A DNA stretch of 64,000 nucleotides from Absidia repens (Eukaryota > Mucoromycota > Mucoromycetes > Mucorales > Cunninghamellaceae): assembly GCA_002105175.1 (NCBI GenBank), contig MCGE01000014.1, forward strand, positions 974,963 to 1,038,962, given 5' to 3'. A program made the position numbers and the translations under genes. Position 1 is the stretch's first letter. Each line of letters opens with the position of its first letter. The notes under the pieces were generated by a model. The model made no database searches. It saw only the letters and a list, made by a program, of their open reading frames with translations, and had not been told where the DNA came from. This document shows positions 1-11,000 of the stretch, in pieces.

Positions 1-395
1 AATGACTAAAGTGATATATTCTATTAGACAACTGTCAGCACTTATCAAAAGGGACGATAATAGCAAAAAAGAGATCTATTGCACAAGACATGAAAGAGAC
101 TAATGGAACATTTTTCGTTGATATAAGTAAAAAGTGGCATATTTTATTGTTGATATATAGACACAAACTATAGACAAACCAAAACAAACTAAGCTAATGA
201 AGGCTCTGATAAGCAAACTAAAGGTTGCCCTAAATCCTAGATTGAAAATGAAAGGGTTTCCCCATGTATCTTGTAATCCCTGTTCTTAAGCCGCTTCTAA
301 ACTAGCCCTGACACTAATCTAAGGTCACTACAGCCCCATAGAAGTTGAATGGTGAAGAAATTGAGAAGAAAGAGAGCGAATAAAATGGGGGTACA
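1..395 (-). repeat. Interspersed repeat family, copy R1 (cut by the window edge)
   Basis: Non-coding repeat, core reading reversed here. It carries the family signatures: a 'gatctattgcacaagaca' segment, 'atgaaagggtttccccatg', 'cttgtaatccctg', 'ctaaactagccctgacacta' and 'gttgaatggtgaagaa'. The same words occur in the same order near 26.2, 44.2 and 59.1 kb, and in reverse complement near 3.2, 4.7, 47.8 and 56.8 kb. The left part runs off the window. No open frame of note. Right boundary approximate. Confidence 0.7.
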
Positions 396-1170
396 TAAAA
401 ACGTCCCGCGGACATTTAAAAAGTTCATTGAGTCTTTTTTCTTGACCAATAAAAGTGTACTTGAGGCGACCTTACTGGGCATAAAAAACCTCCCCTTTTT
501 TTTTTTTTTTTTTTTTGGCCATGCCACATCATCGGCATGGTGGATCTCTTCCCATGAAACACTGCAGCAGCATGTGCCTATCATCTTCCTCGGTCGTTTT
601 TTTCAGCCTAGGTCCGCTACAATGCATTTTCGTTGTTAATGTAAGGTTTTTAAGAAACGAATATTAACGTACTTTTTTTCCATCCTTGACTCAATATCAT
701 TTTATGACCGTCTGAATTATCTTTTCAATGACCTAAATAATTTCTTGCCCATCCCAATTTGTTTTTTACCCCTCCCGATTTATTTTTTCACCCTAGTTTC
801 ATTATGCTACCGTCTTAATTTGTTTTATTGTTGTCTCAATTTAAGGCTAATACACTGCATCATAACCAAGTCCGTCTCACTATATCCTTCCCACTAACCA
901 ACACACAATCCAACCAGCCATAACCAACCATAATTAGCATTTTAGCATACAATAGTGCACAAGAAGTCCACCGGAGATTGTATACCCAACCTCACGTTTA
1001 TTGTACAAAAAAAATAAAATAATAAAAAAACAAAACTATAGCTACGAGATCCGATAAATAAATAAGTTGGACAAGAAGGGTGAGAGGGTGTACTATCTGA
1101 TATAAAAACAACTAACAAAAAACTATTCTACATTTCTATTGCTTCATCACCACGATCCTACTGACTTCTT
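396..1170. other. Intergenic, 3' of the PNP gene
   Basis: AT-rich spacer with no gene I can support. It holds a T homopolymer near 495-516 and a degenerate pyrimidine-rich array at about 715-850, listed separately. The last 150 bases are the likely 3' untranslated part of the purine nucleoside phosphorylase gene. Confidence 0.5.
715..850. repeat. Degenerate tandem array, about 20-25 bp units
   Basis: Several imperfect units share the pattern pyrimidine word, then AATTT or GATTT, then a T-run, for example 'catcccaatttgtttttta' and 'gtctcaatttaaggctaa'. A similar array at about 38045-38155 uses the words CATCCCAATTT and TCTCAAT. Units are too diverged to count exactly by eye. The arrangement could be a subterminal repeat of an old transposon, but no ends were found. 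Confidence 0.35.
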
Positions 1171-2198
1171 TTATTTTTGACCATCGAGCACTAACAAATC
1201 AGCGATCTTCTTGACCAAACGTTGCATATCCAACGCACGCGCAGCACCAGTTTCCAAGACTTCTTCATGGTTAGCGACCAAAGCATCTCGATCAATATCC
1301 TCATGGATTAGATCATCACAGGGCAAGCCAGCATCAATCATAACTTGCATCTTGGCGTTACGACCACGACTGATGACTACGGCATTGGTCATCAAGGAGA
1401 TACCCAAAACCTTAATACCACAATGGCGGGCGACCACGACTTCAGGTACGGTCGACATACCGACAGCATCAGCAGAATTTTGTTGCAACAATCTTGATTC
1501 AGCAGAGGTTTCAAAGGAGGGACCAGAAACCATACAGTAGACACCTTCGTGCATATCGTTCAAGGAAATACCAACCTGGTGGCCAGCCTTGAAGGCCAAT
1601 TGCCGGAGACGGAAGTTGTAGGCATCGGACATGGCAGGGAAGCGTGGTCCAAAGCTTTCCAAGTTATGACCAATCAAGGGGTGAGAGCCCACCAAACCTG
1701 GAAGAAACAAGTGGTCTTGAAGCACCATCAAATCGCCCACCTTTTGCTTGACATTCAATGACCCAGCCGCATTGGTTACAATCAATGTTTCCACACCCAG
1801 AAGCTTCATCACCCGCACTGGTAATGTACATTGCTGCATTGTGTGGCCTTCATAAAAGTGGAATCGTCCAACCATGAACACCGTGGGTGTACGTTCATCC
1901 CCAAGATGACCAAACACAAGTTTGCTAGCGTGTCCAACCACTACAGAATAAAATAAACGGTATGAGACGATCTACTTGCTCAGATCTAAAAGAAGAGGAA
2001 CTTACCTTTGCTGGTGGCAAAACCAGGAATGTCCGCGTAATGAAGTTCGAGTTTTGTTGCAGGATCAATCGTTTCCACCAAAGTTCCAAGACCAGTTCCA
2101 CAGATGATACCTAACTTGACAGTCTTGAATTCATCAGGAAGACGCGAGGCGATATATTCATAAGAGGTTTGAATGGTAGATTCATCAAAGGTCGACAT
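1171..2198 (-). CDS. PNP1: Purine nucleoside phosphorylase
   Basis: Trimeric-type purine nucleoside phosphorylase of purine salvage: it splits inosine or guanosine with phosphate to give the base and ribose-1-phosphate in the cytosol. Two exons (2198-2006 and 1940-1171) give 320 residues, normal for the family (human about 289). Visible signatures in order are IICGTGLG (phosphate-loop start), VGRFHFYEG, VTNAAGSLN, RFPAMSDAYN, MVSGPSFET with the base-binding Glu region, DAVGMSTVPEVVVARHCG, and ISLMTNAVV. The last aligns with the segment of the human enzyme that carries the purine-binding Asn. The start is the first ATG in frame, 'MSTFDESTIQTSYEYIA', followed after the first exon by a consensus GTAAGT donor. 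No targeting signal is seen. The spacer upstream (2199-5780) has no divergent partner gene. The call is firm. Confidence 0.95.
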
Positions 2199-2994
2199 TT
2201 TTGTAAAAAGGAGAGGGTGAAAAAAAATAAGAAAGAAAAGAAAAGAGTTTTTTTCCCGTCCTTTTTACCAGATTTTTAACTACCGCTTTTTTTTTTTTTT
2301 TGGTCCAGTCAATGGTAATGAGAAACATTCCCAGATTACCAATGGTAGGCTGAATTTGATTCCTGGGATTTCGTATTTTGTAAATCAGTCAAGTTACTTT
2401 CAAAATAGAAATATAATTTCAAAATAGATCTAAAGTGGGAGTCAGGTACACTTATCTTGACCATAATTTCTCATGCACACATGTCTCTCATATTCGTAAT
2501 CCAGGGCGCCGCCTGAACTAAAAAAAAAAAAATCTCACGTTTAGTTCTTCCCCACATATTTGATCTGGTTTTAACGAGAAAAAATATTCATATAAGATGG
2601 TCTCTAATAATGTAACGCTGATCGGGTCCCGACAATCAGCTTGACATCGATTCATCTTCATGTGTCCCGTGGCCATATTGCTGCCTTTCCTCTTTCTGAT
2701 CTGGTGAATCGTATTCACCATCAAGAAAGGTGTATGTATGTCTTACTCTTTCTGAGCATTGAGAAGAATTAATGGAGACTATGATGATGTAAACCTACAG
2801 TTTATCGACAATATATGTATATCGTCATAGTAACGGGAATAGTTCGGAATACTCCTACTTGTACTCCCAGACCAAACATTTTGCGATGGTATGTTATGAT
2901 ATGATATCAATCCACATTTCGATATTTTGTGCGCTTTTGCGCCAAGATATGATACACGAACCACATGAACAAGTGACATGCCCAATTCGCCTTG
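2199..2994. other. Intergenic spacer upstream of PNP1
   Basis: AT-rich. The first 80 bases upstream of the PNP1 start hold T-rich and A-rich tracts. I see no coding exon with family signatures; short open frames here lack any supporting pattern. Confidence 0.45.
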
Positions 2995-3345
2995 GTATGG
3001 TGCGGCTCGCTTATAATGTCAAATTTTCAATTTTCATTTCAAATTTATGGCTTCAATCGCAGTTTGAAAAATACCTTTTAAAGCCTTTTTTTTCCCTCCT
3101 TCCTTTCTTTTCTTTTTTTTTTTTCCTCAAGTCACCGCCATTTCATTGATCTCAATGGGATGTTGTTCAACTGGGATTAGCGTCAGGACTAGTTTAGAAG
3201 GGTTTTCAGCTCAGGTCTTACGAGATGCATGGGGAACCCCTTTCATTTTGGATCCAGAATTCGGGACCACTATTAGATTAACCTTCATCTTAGTTTAGTA
3301 TTGGTTGTCATTGTAATAATTACTACTGAATAAACTTTGTCTTGC
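2995..3345 (+). repeat. Interspersed repeat family, copy F1
   Basis: Forward-orientation copy. It begins with 'gtatggtgcggctcgcttat', passes an interrupted T-rich tract at 3085-3125, then the core with 'cgtcaggactagtttagaag', 'gatgcatggggaa' and 'tttcattttggatc', and ends near 'gaataaactttgtc'. The opening end matches, in reverse complement, the end of copy R2 near 17841-17860, so these two copies share one subfamily terminus. Confidence 0.65.
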
Positions 3346-3853
3346 CTTTTTCTATCATTGTTTGATTGTCTTACCAAATGTATATACATGGACTTATTAT
3401 AAGCAGAAAAATACAAACGGGTGTGTGTCCGTACAACAACAACAAAAACAAAGAAGGGACGGCACTTTTTATTGTACAAATAGTAAATAAAAATACATAA
3501 ACTAATCCTCATTTGCAAGTCTTACAATCTACATCTACATCTACATCTACATCTATTAGCTACGCTTGATATGGGAGCGGGAACGAGCAAAAAACAGGAC
3601 CTTGTTTTCTGTATAATATTTTACAGTTTTCGCGGTGTTTTACAAAATAAATTTTCCTTTTTAGTACATCAGATACGCTTCAAATCCTAGGCTAACCAGC
3701 CAAAGTCTTCTTTTTTTGAAGGCTGATAAGTTTTTCTTTTTTTATTACCGATGTACAAGTTTTGTTCTTAAAGGTCTGAATTATCATGTTTATACATTAT
3801 TTTTTTGAGGTGGCCATTTTTTAAAAAACTATCAGCTTTCTAGGATCATGCCT

Positions 3854-4030
3854 AATATTTGACATTATAAGTGAGCCGCACCATATATACAATATGCCGA
3901 GTCTAGTGGAGCTGTTACGTCGACAATATAGTCTTGGTTGATTATATGAATGGTAGAACGGAAATAATACCATGTTGCATATGAAACGGTCTAGAACTGT
4001 CAACTAGGCACAAGGTCTCCAAGGATGGGG
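3854..4030 (-). repeat. Repeat fragment with GAGCCGCACCATA terminus
   Basis: Starts with 'tttgacattataagtgagcc' and 'gcaccata', an inverted copy of the sequence at 2995-3024 (about 27 of 28 positions agree). It continues with 'agtctagtggagctg', 'cttggttgattatatgaatgg' in part, and 'ctagaactgtcaactagg', all of which have counterparts in copies R2, R3 and R5. Read as the distal end of a reverse-orientation copy. Confidence 0.5.
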
Positions 4031-4104
4031 CAAGGAGCCATATATACGCTGAAAAAAACAAGTGCAAAATTCGCTATATGAGAGTTATCTATTTCCTATT
4101 TTGC

Positions 4105-4317
4105 CTTGGTGCTCAAAGTGGAAATATTGCTTCTTTTATCTGCTACCTGAAGTGGAAACGTTGCATTTTTTATCAGCTATCAAAAGTAGAAACATTGTAT
4201 CTTTTATCTGCTACCTGAAGTGGAAACGTTGCATTTTTTATCAGCTATCAAAAGTAGAAACATTGTATCTTTTATCTGCTACCTGAAGTGGAAACATTGC
4301 ATTTTTTTATCAGCTAT
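4105..4317. repeat. Minisatellite, 34-bp unit in a 68-bp higher-order repeat
   Basis: A 68-bp unit starts at 4133, 4201 and 4269 (the last incomplete), each opening with 'cttttatctgctacctgaag'. Each 68-mer is itself two related 34-mers: one with 'gctacctgaagtggaaacg', the other with 'gctatcaaaagtagaaaca'. A further diverged unit precedes 4133. The units at 4133 and 4201 are nearly identical, which points to recent duplication. An open frame runs through it but has no recognisable protein pattern. Confidence 0.85.
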
Positions 4318-4544
4318 GATATCAGTTGAAATGTCCATCGAATTGACCCATTCATCCAAATGATGTTGAATTCAGGGGTGCTCTTCACGATTGCATTGCA
4401 ATTCGACCCAAAAAGTCACCACTGCTGACTGAGGACGGTTACTGCCATAAGAAATGAACTGCAATTTTGATGATGTTGCATGGCATAGAATGTTGTTTAA
4501 AAAAATAGGGATTTCTTTTTTTGGACACACTTAAGAGTTGAGAA

Positions 4545-5215
4545 AAAGGCGCCACATAAAATATTTTACATTCCGCCAATGTGAATATTTATTTGCCATT
4601 TCCTTTTTCCTTTTTTTTTTTTTTTCCTTCACAATTCAATTTCTTTGAGGTTATGGTGAATTTAGATTAGTGTCAGGACTAGTTTAGAAGAGGTTTCAGT
4701 TCAGGGATTACAAGATGCATGGGGAAAGCCTTTCATTTTGGATCTAGGATTTGGAACCACCATTCGTTGACTTTTTAATGCCTTCATTAGCTTGGTTTAG
4801 TCTTTCTTAGTTTGTCCATAATTTATATCTATATCTGAATAAAATATGTCTCTTTTCACTTGCTTCAATGAAAAAATGCCCCATTAGCTTTTCTCATGTC
4901 AAGTGCAATAAATCCCTGTTTTACTACCATCACTATTTTTGATGAGTGTTGCCCGCTGATTTGCTTTAATTAAATATATTACTTTAGTTATTGTCGTGTC
5001 TTCTACAATATATTAATATCCATTTTACTATCGTCTCTTTAGATTAAAGTTGGCGATTATTCAGATCGCCCCATTGATCACCTTCATGCTTCGCAACCCC
5101 CCATAAGACCTTTTCACAATTAGCTTCGCTTCCTTTAGTTTAGTATTTACTCACTATGCTTAAATAAAATATATCCGTTTTATTAACATCCTCTGAATTA
5201 TCCTTGCTCTACCAT
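4545..5215 (+). repeat. Interspersed repeat family, copy F2
   Basis: Forward copy. A degenerate form of the GC-rich box ('ttccgccaatgtgaa', 4573-4587) precedes a T-rich tract, then 'caattcaatttctttgaggt', the core 'agtgtcaggactagtttaga', 'gatgcatggggaaagcctttc', then 'aataaaatatgtctc' and 'gtgcaataaatccctg'. Later segments ('ctctttagattaaagt', 'aataaaatatatcc') match the distal part of the long copies. Distal boundary approximate. Confidence 0.65.
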
Positions 5216-5780
5216 TCCTATTAATGAACCTGGTTTATTCCGTCAGCGTAGTCTACTTTATCAAATATTATATACTCCGCTACACCAGAATCCTGTAGAG
5301 TTCCAGTTCAGTCTTTTTGAAAAAACATGGTGTAGTGGTGTATAATAAAAAACCTCATAAAAGCTCACACGAAAGCCAGTTGAGCATCAAGGTGTCGCCC
5401 ACCAAAGTAATGCTGGTCTTCTCAGTGGCCATACAGACCCAATAAAAAAAAGGAGAGGAAGGATGCGGAGCTGTATGTTGATTTTTTTTTAATGTTCGAT
5501 GATAATGATCGACATTAGAAGGATAAGAGAATAAGATAACAGATAAAGACATATAGACAAAGACATCAATATAAGACAAGTTTTATTATTATTATTTATT
5601 AATAAAGGAATAGAGTGAGATATATTCATGATGGGGCTAGTATGTAAAATGAAAATAAACATGGGAATGAAAATAACAAAGAATGATGGATGTAGAAATA
5701 AAGATAATGATAATAATAATGTGGAGGAGTGGTGATTAAACTAAAATGGAGGTAGGGGAGTATTCTAAGTGTAATATATA
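5216..5780. other. Intergenic, 3' side of the seven-helix gene
   Basis: AT-rich, with short A and T runs and an ATT-rich stretch around 5583-5605. No gene seen. Probably contains the 3' end of the transcript ending at 5781. Confidence 0.4.
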
Positions 5781-7667
5781 TCAAATCAATCGTACCTTGG
5801 ATGATTTTTCAAAGTAATCTGCATCTTCCAAGGGAATACCAGCCTCGGAAGTGAAGATGGTAGTAGGAGGAAGGGGTGAAGAGTACGGGGCAGGTACGGA
5901 GGCGGATGTCAATTCGACGGAAGAAGCGCCGGTGGAGGAGAATGAAGAGTCGCCATTGGGTTTATTATCAATATCGTCGTCGTCTGGACCTTCAAGTCGA
6001 TGTTCTTCATATCGTTGGTGATGTCCTTTAACCTGATGTTGCTGAAAATTGCGTTGGTATTGTAAATGTTGTTGTTTCAGTTCATCAAATGCATTGTGGC
6101 TCAAAGTCCCTTGAAAGCTGGCATCTTGTCCACTTGCAAATGTTGAGAAGTGTGTGTCGTACATGCCCCCAGATGTGGATGCACCATTCGCAGGTGTACC
6201 ACTAGATTTGTTATCCCCTGATGATGAGTTCTTGATGCCGAAAAAGGTGTTTTTATTTTCGTCGGATGAAGGACTAGGTAAATATATGTAAAAAAAGGAA
6301 GACTATTAGTGGGAGTTTCTTTTTATTGGAAAGGAGGGAGAACTTACTTGAATAAAAGAGCGCCCTCGACGGCCATGGTACAGAGAGGAGCATTCCAGTT
6401 CCAAATTGCGCTCAGAACCAAATTTCCCACCGTACTGGTCATTATTCTGTCACGTAAAATTCCATAGAGCAATAAAAACGAGGCGAAAGACATCAAACAA
6501 AAACTGATGATAATCACGACGGCCCGAATCTAAAATTAAAAACAGCGGAGTTAGAACATTGCCACGATATCCCAAGTTGAGTGTTACCTTAAAGATACCG
6601 CCTTTAATACTAATAGCGCGTGGCCCCGAGGTTGGGAATTGTTTCAAATGTGAGTTCAAGATACGAACAAGACGCCAGCCAGATAACATCACTGCACATG
6701 CCAATGAGAAACAATGTACAAACCAAAGGGCATACAATAAATGGACAAATATCTCGGCCACATAAAGATTTTTTTCGGCTAGAATTCCAGTAGCCAAAGA
6801 GCATACGTTGTTAAGAAGAAATGGAGTAAAGAAGAATGTCAACCCTATAGCATCAACGGTTCTTGGCGACGGTAACCACCCACTAGAAATAGCCTTATGG
6901 CTCTATAAAGATCAACCAGAAAAGAGATGAATAATGATAAAAGGAGTACGAATGATATTCTTTTCTTGGTATGGTGTCCTTTTTTCATTTGCGCTTCCGC
7001 TGATCTCTTTTCTTGTGTCACTTACGTCGGCCAGTGTTTGTGCAATTCCAATTAAATATAAAGCAAAGCTGCCATATCCAAATTGCCATGCAAATTCGAA
7101 CCTATAAGACAAATCAAAAAAAGTTGAGTGGTCTTCTTCGTATAACTTTTTAAAAAGAGAATCTTACATGAAAGATCGAGCAATCAAATTTTCAGGATTA
7201 ACGTCCGTTACCAATAAAACACTTGTCAAGAGTCGGACTACAGATATGAAAATAAAAATAAAAATAAAAATAAAAATAAAAATCAATGTCATTTGTCATT
7301 TATCGCCCATTTCTTTGGTCACTCACGAATATTAAAGAAGGTTAAGAAAAACAACATGCTATCGATAGGCATGGGCCGAAGACAACCTTTGCCAGATCCC
7401 CATTCAAAGAGGCGATGTCCTTTAAGTATCAGACGATGAAACAAGATACCGATACCTAAAAATTTAATCAAGATGGTAAGTGCTCAAATACCTATTTTAT
7501 AATAACATTTTTTTAATACCAATAACAGAAACAAAAGCAGAAATACCAATAGTGATCATATAAATAATATAAGCCCCCGTTTCTTCATCACATCCATAAA
7601 TTGTAAGCCGCCAATCACAATGACAGGTGTCGCCGGAACAATGTTTGGTCAATGTTCTTGTATCCAT
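5781..7667 (-). CDS. Seven-transmembrane protein, receptor-like, unknown family
   Basis: Seven exons (7667-7520, 7455-7327, 7237-7168, 7101-7026, 6902-6588, 6529-6348, 6273-5781) sum to 1413 nt in frame, 470 residues. The short N-terminus is Cys-rich (HCSGDTCHCD, YGCDE). I count seven hydrophobic segments: YIIYMITIGISAFVSVIG, MLFFLTFFNILRLLTSVLLV, FAWQFGYGSFALYLIGIA, LTFFFTPFLLNNVCSLATG, FVHLLYALWFVHCFSLACAV, VVIIISFCLMSFASFLLLYG and LVLSAIWNWNAPLCTMAVEG. A hydrophilic C-terminal tail of about 165 residues is rich in Ser, Gln, His and Asp. That layout (outside N-terminus, seven helices, long cytosolic tail) resembles a G-protein-coupled receptor. I recognise no family motif, so receptor function is inference. 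An alternative last intron at the GTACGATTG after the SSK codons would change only the final residues. Confidence 0.75.
7250..7285. repeat. AAAAT pentanucleotide microsatellite in an intron
   Basis: About seven head-to-tail copies of a TAAAA-type pentamer lie inside the second intron of the seven-helix gene, between the exons ending at 7327 and starting at 7237. It is not coding. Confidence 0.8.
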
Positions 7668-8086
7668 CCGAGATTGTATATCAAGCAACTATATGAGCAA
7701 TGTGTTGTCTTTTGATATTCTAAATTTGGAGGAAGAAAAAGGAAAAGGAAGATGAGCAGAAAAATTATATGAAATAATAAGTGGAGAAAGAAAGAAAGGA
7801 GAAAATCAAAAAAAGAAATAGTTTAATTTTATATGTCAAAAAAGGAAACAGGGTCTCGGTGCCTGATAATTTTTTTTTCACGACCCGCAATGTCACACAT
7901 AAAAAAATTGATATGATAAAAAAGATAATTTTATTGAATTGGGAAGACATATATATATATACAAAGATGATAAAAATATAAATAAAAAGATGATGTAGAA
8001 TAAATATATAAGAAAAAAAGAGAAAAAGGGGGATGATTGCTAAAAAAAAAAAAAAAACTTAAATAATGAAGAGGAAGCAAAATGAG
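7668..8086. other. Spacer between the seven-helix gene and the SEN1 3' end
   Basis: 419 bases, strongly A/T-rich, with A-runs near 8042-8057. It should contain the promoter of the seven-helix gene and the 3' end of SEN1, both on the minus strand. No gene and no clear motif. Confidence 0.4.
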
Positions 8087-11000
8087 CTAATGAGGGTGAT
8101 GACGTGTAGGAGTGGAGTCCATTGTGTCTAGAATATCATCCATGGATTGGTACCGAGCATTGTTGGGCTGCTGTTGTCTTTGCTGTTGTTGTGCCTCTTG
8201 CTGTCGGAATTGCCGTAGTTGATCTTTCTGGGATTGGTGCTACGTTGCGGATAGTTAATAAAATACAAATCAGTTCAATATGATTGGATATACCTTCCAT
8301 GTAAAATATTGCAATAATGCTGCTAAAACGAAAACAAAACCTTATCTTACCTCCAATGTCATTCGTTCTCTGGCGTTTAGACCAGAAGATGTCTGGCTAA
8401 TTTGTTGAGTTTTCTATACACAAAAAAAGGAGTGATATACAAAACGTCAGTATAATTTCGTTTCATCCATTTGCCCAGAGCCTCCTTCCTCTACCCCTCT
8501 TTTTCCCCCCACCCAATTCGCCCCTCTCTGCATATCCCGTCGTTAACGCACGCCCTTTCTGCCGAGCTCCTAATCGAGATATCATTTTACCTTGATGGGT
8601 GTCTTTGTTTTCGGAATAAATAAGCTTGCCGTTTTTGCGCCACGCCCAACAGTTGATCTTGCTGCACGGTATTCGTCCAACGATGCATTCTTCGGTCGAA
8701 TTGGTGCCGCAGGGATTTGCGAGGAGTAAACTCGCGATAAGGGTGCTGTTGTTTTTTTTGACGATCCCACTGTAGGTGATGATAATGTTGAAGAATACTT
8801 TTTCTCGAATGGTTGCGCTGAATCCATTTGCAAAGTCGGCTTCGCATCTTCTTTGGTACTGCCATCGTTCAACCTGCGCCGGCTGGTAGATTCGGAGGTA
8901 GTCGTTTCTCTATCGTGTTCGAGCTGATGCTTACTTCCAGTCAGTTTTTTGTGTCGTTGTTGCTGTTCTTCATTATCACTGTCATCATCACCGGGAATCA
9001 TAATGGGTTTGGCACGTTTGCGTTCTTGGATTTGTTTTCGTTGCACAACAGGTTCAGCTTGATATAAGTTGCTAGGGCGTTCTTGAACCATACGATGATC
9101 AAAATACGGGTAATAACACTATATAAAAACCCTTGTCAGTTTTCTTTTCACCTTTTTTTTTTTTTATCCGCAAACTTACCTCTTGTAACATTTTCCGTTC
9201 TTTGGCATCCTCGACCAGATTTCCCCAGTATTCGTCATGTTGTAATGATTTGGCATGCCCCAAAATAAAAAGAGATCGCTTGGCACGGGTAAGTCCGACA
9301 TTCATGCGTCGTATGTCTGACAAGAACCCAATCGTATTTCCATTTCCACTATTGGCACGAACACAGGAGAAGATGATGATGTCTTTTTCTTGGCCTTGAA
9401 AACCGTCCTATAAATAGAAAGTTGGTTGATCATCAAGCATCTATATTTCCACCAGAGTAGAGTCTTACCACAGTATTAAAATCAATCGTATTGAGAATCT
9501 TGCTTCCAAATCGACGTTCAAATCTAGATTTCAGTTGACTGACTTGTTGTTTATAGGGTGTGATGATGCCAATCTTGTAAGCGAGCTTTTTATGCCAATA
9601 AAAAAAAGGGGGAGAGGGGTGATGAATTATGAATAATGGTTTTTCCTTGTTGGTATCTATTCTTTTACCTTAAGCCCAGGGAAAAAGGACGCTAGTTTAT
9701 CCACCAAAGTAACCGCTGCGTCAGCTTCACTTGTATTGAATAGAGACGCGCCGTAGCCTTGTTTTTCTTGTCCATCTTTCACGTTAAAAAAAATGTAAGG
9801 AGGAAAATTGGGGTTCTTGTGCCAGATAGCCGCCGTTTTTTCATCCATTTTGGGACCATCCAGAAGCCTAGACTGATAAAATAATGCACTGGGGAAAGCA
9901 CTGATATGTGGATGCATCCGATATTGAATACTAGAAGAAATGACAAATGAAGACCCCTCAATCACGTTAATACTCCTACTTTTTTCATCATCGTTTCTTT
10001 TTCCATTCGTTGTCCCTTCTTTTTCTTTACCTTAATAAGTACACATTATCAGGAGCATTTTTTTCCAGCCGCACAAACAAACTTTGTTGATAACTGTATT
10101 TGCTTGCTACCAAAGAGATCACTGTAGGAGGTAATTGGTTGGGATCTACAAAAAATGGAAAAAAAAGGCTCAGCAACCTTTAACTTTCGCAGACATTCTA
10201 CTCCCTACTCTTTAAACAAACTTACCACCCACAAGAATACATCGTTTGCAATCATATTTCAAAGGAATCAATGAGCTGACTTCCACAGCCTGAGCAGCTT
10301 CATCCACAATAACGGTATCAAATATTAATCCCATTTCCGATAAGAGGTGATGACCACTACCACTCAGGGTCGCACACACAATATCACAATCCGCGAACAC
10401 CTTTTGTCGAGCCCTGATGCGTGCTGCGTCCATTTCCTTTGAGTAATCCCGCTGAACTTCATACAGATCCTTCAATACGATACGCTGTCGATCCCGTTGT
10501 TGTAATAGTTGCTTCCGTTTATCACGTAAATCAGTGAGTTTGCGCATTTCCTTGGTGCTGGAGAGATCCCGATCGACTTGTTCGATATCTAGTTGAAGTG
10601 TCCGCATATTTTCTTGTATTTTGTCACGCCGGGCTGCAAAGTTCTTGTTACCCTGGTTGTTGTCATCCGAGGCTAGTGATGGTGCCAGTTCTTGTTCAAT
10701 CAATCGATCCAACACCAAATCTTTCACACTGGCGTTCACAGAGTCCATCACACCAATCCGCACCACTTTGGGTTTCACCAGACCTTCCGATGTTACCACC
10801 CCATCCTTTAATCGCTTGGCAATTTCATCCACCGCTGCATTACTAGGAGCACAGACGAGCACTTTTCCACAACCAACCTTTTTTGTCGCTTGATGTCTTT
10901 GCTGGTCTATCAAGTTGACAATCAAACCAAGAATCGTTTTTGTTTTCCCAGTACCTGGAGGACTACATAACATAAAAATACCAGTTCAATAGATATATCA

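Noticed and set aside
4062..4286. Plus-strand frame made of repeated peptide units
   Set aside because: It follows the 34/68-bp minisatellite; the frame arises because 68 plus local indels happens to lack stops over a short span, with no conserved start or signal.
7781..7981. Overlapping Lys- and Phe-rich frames in the spacer
   Set aside because: Pure A/T low-complexity reading on both strands; no gene signal.
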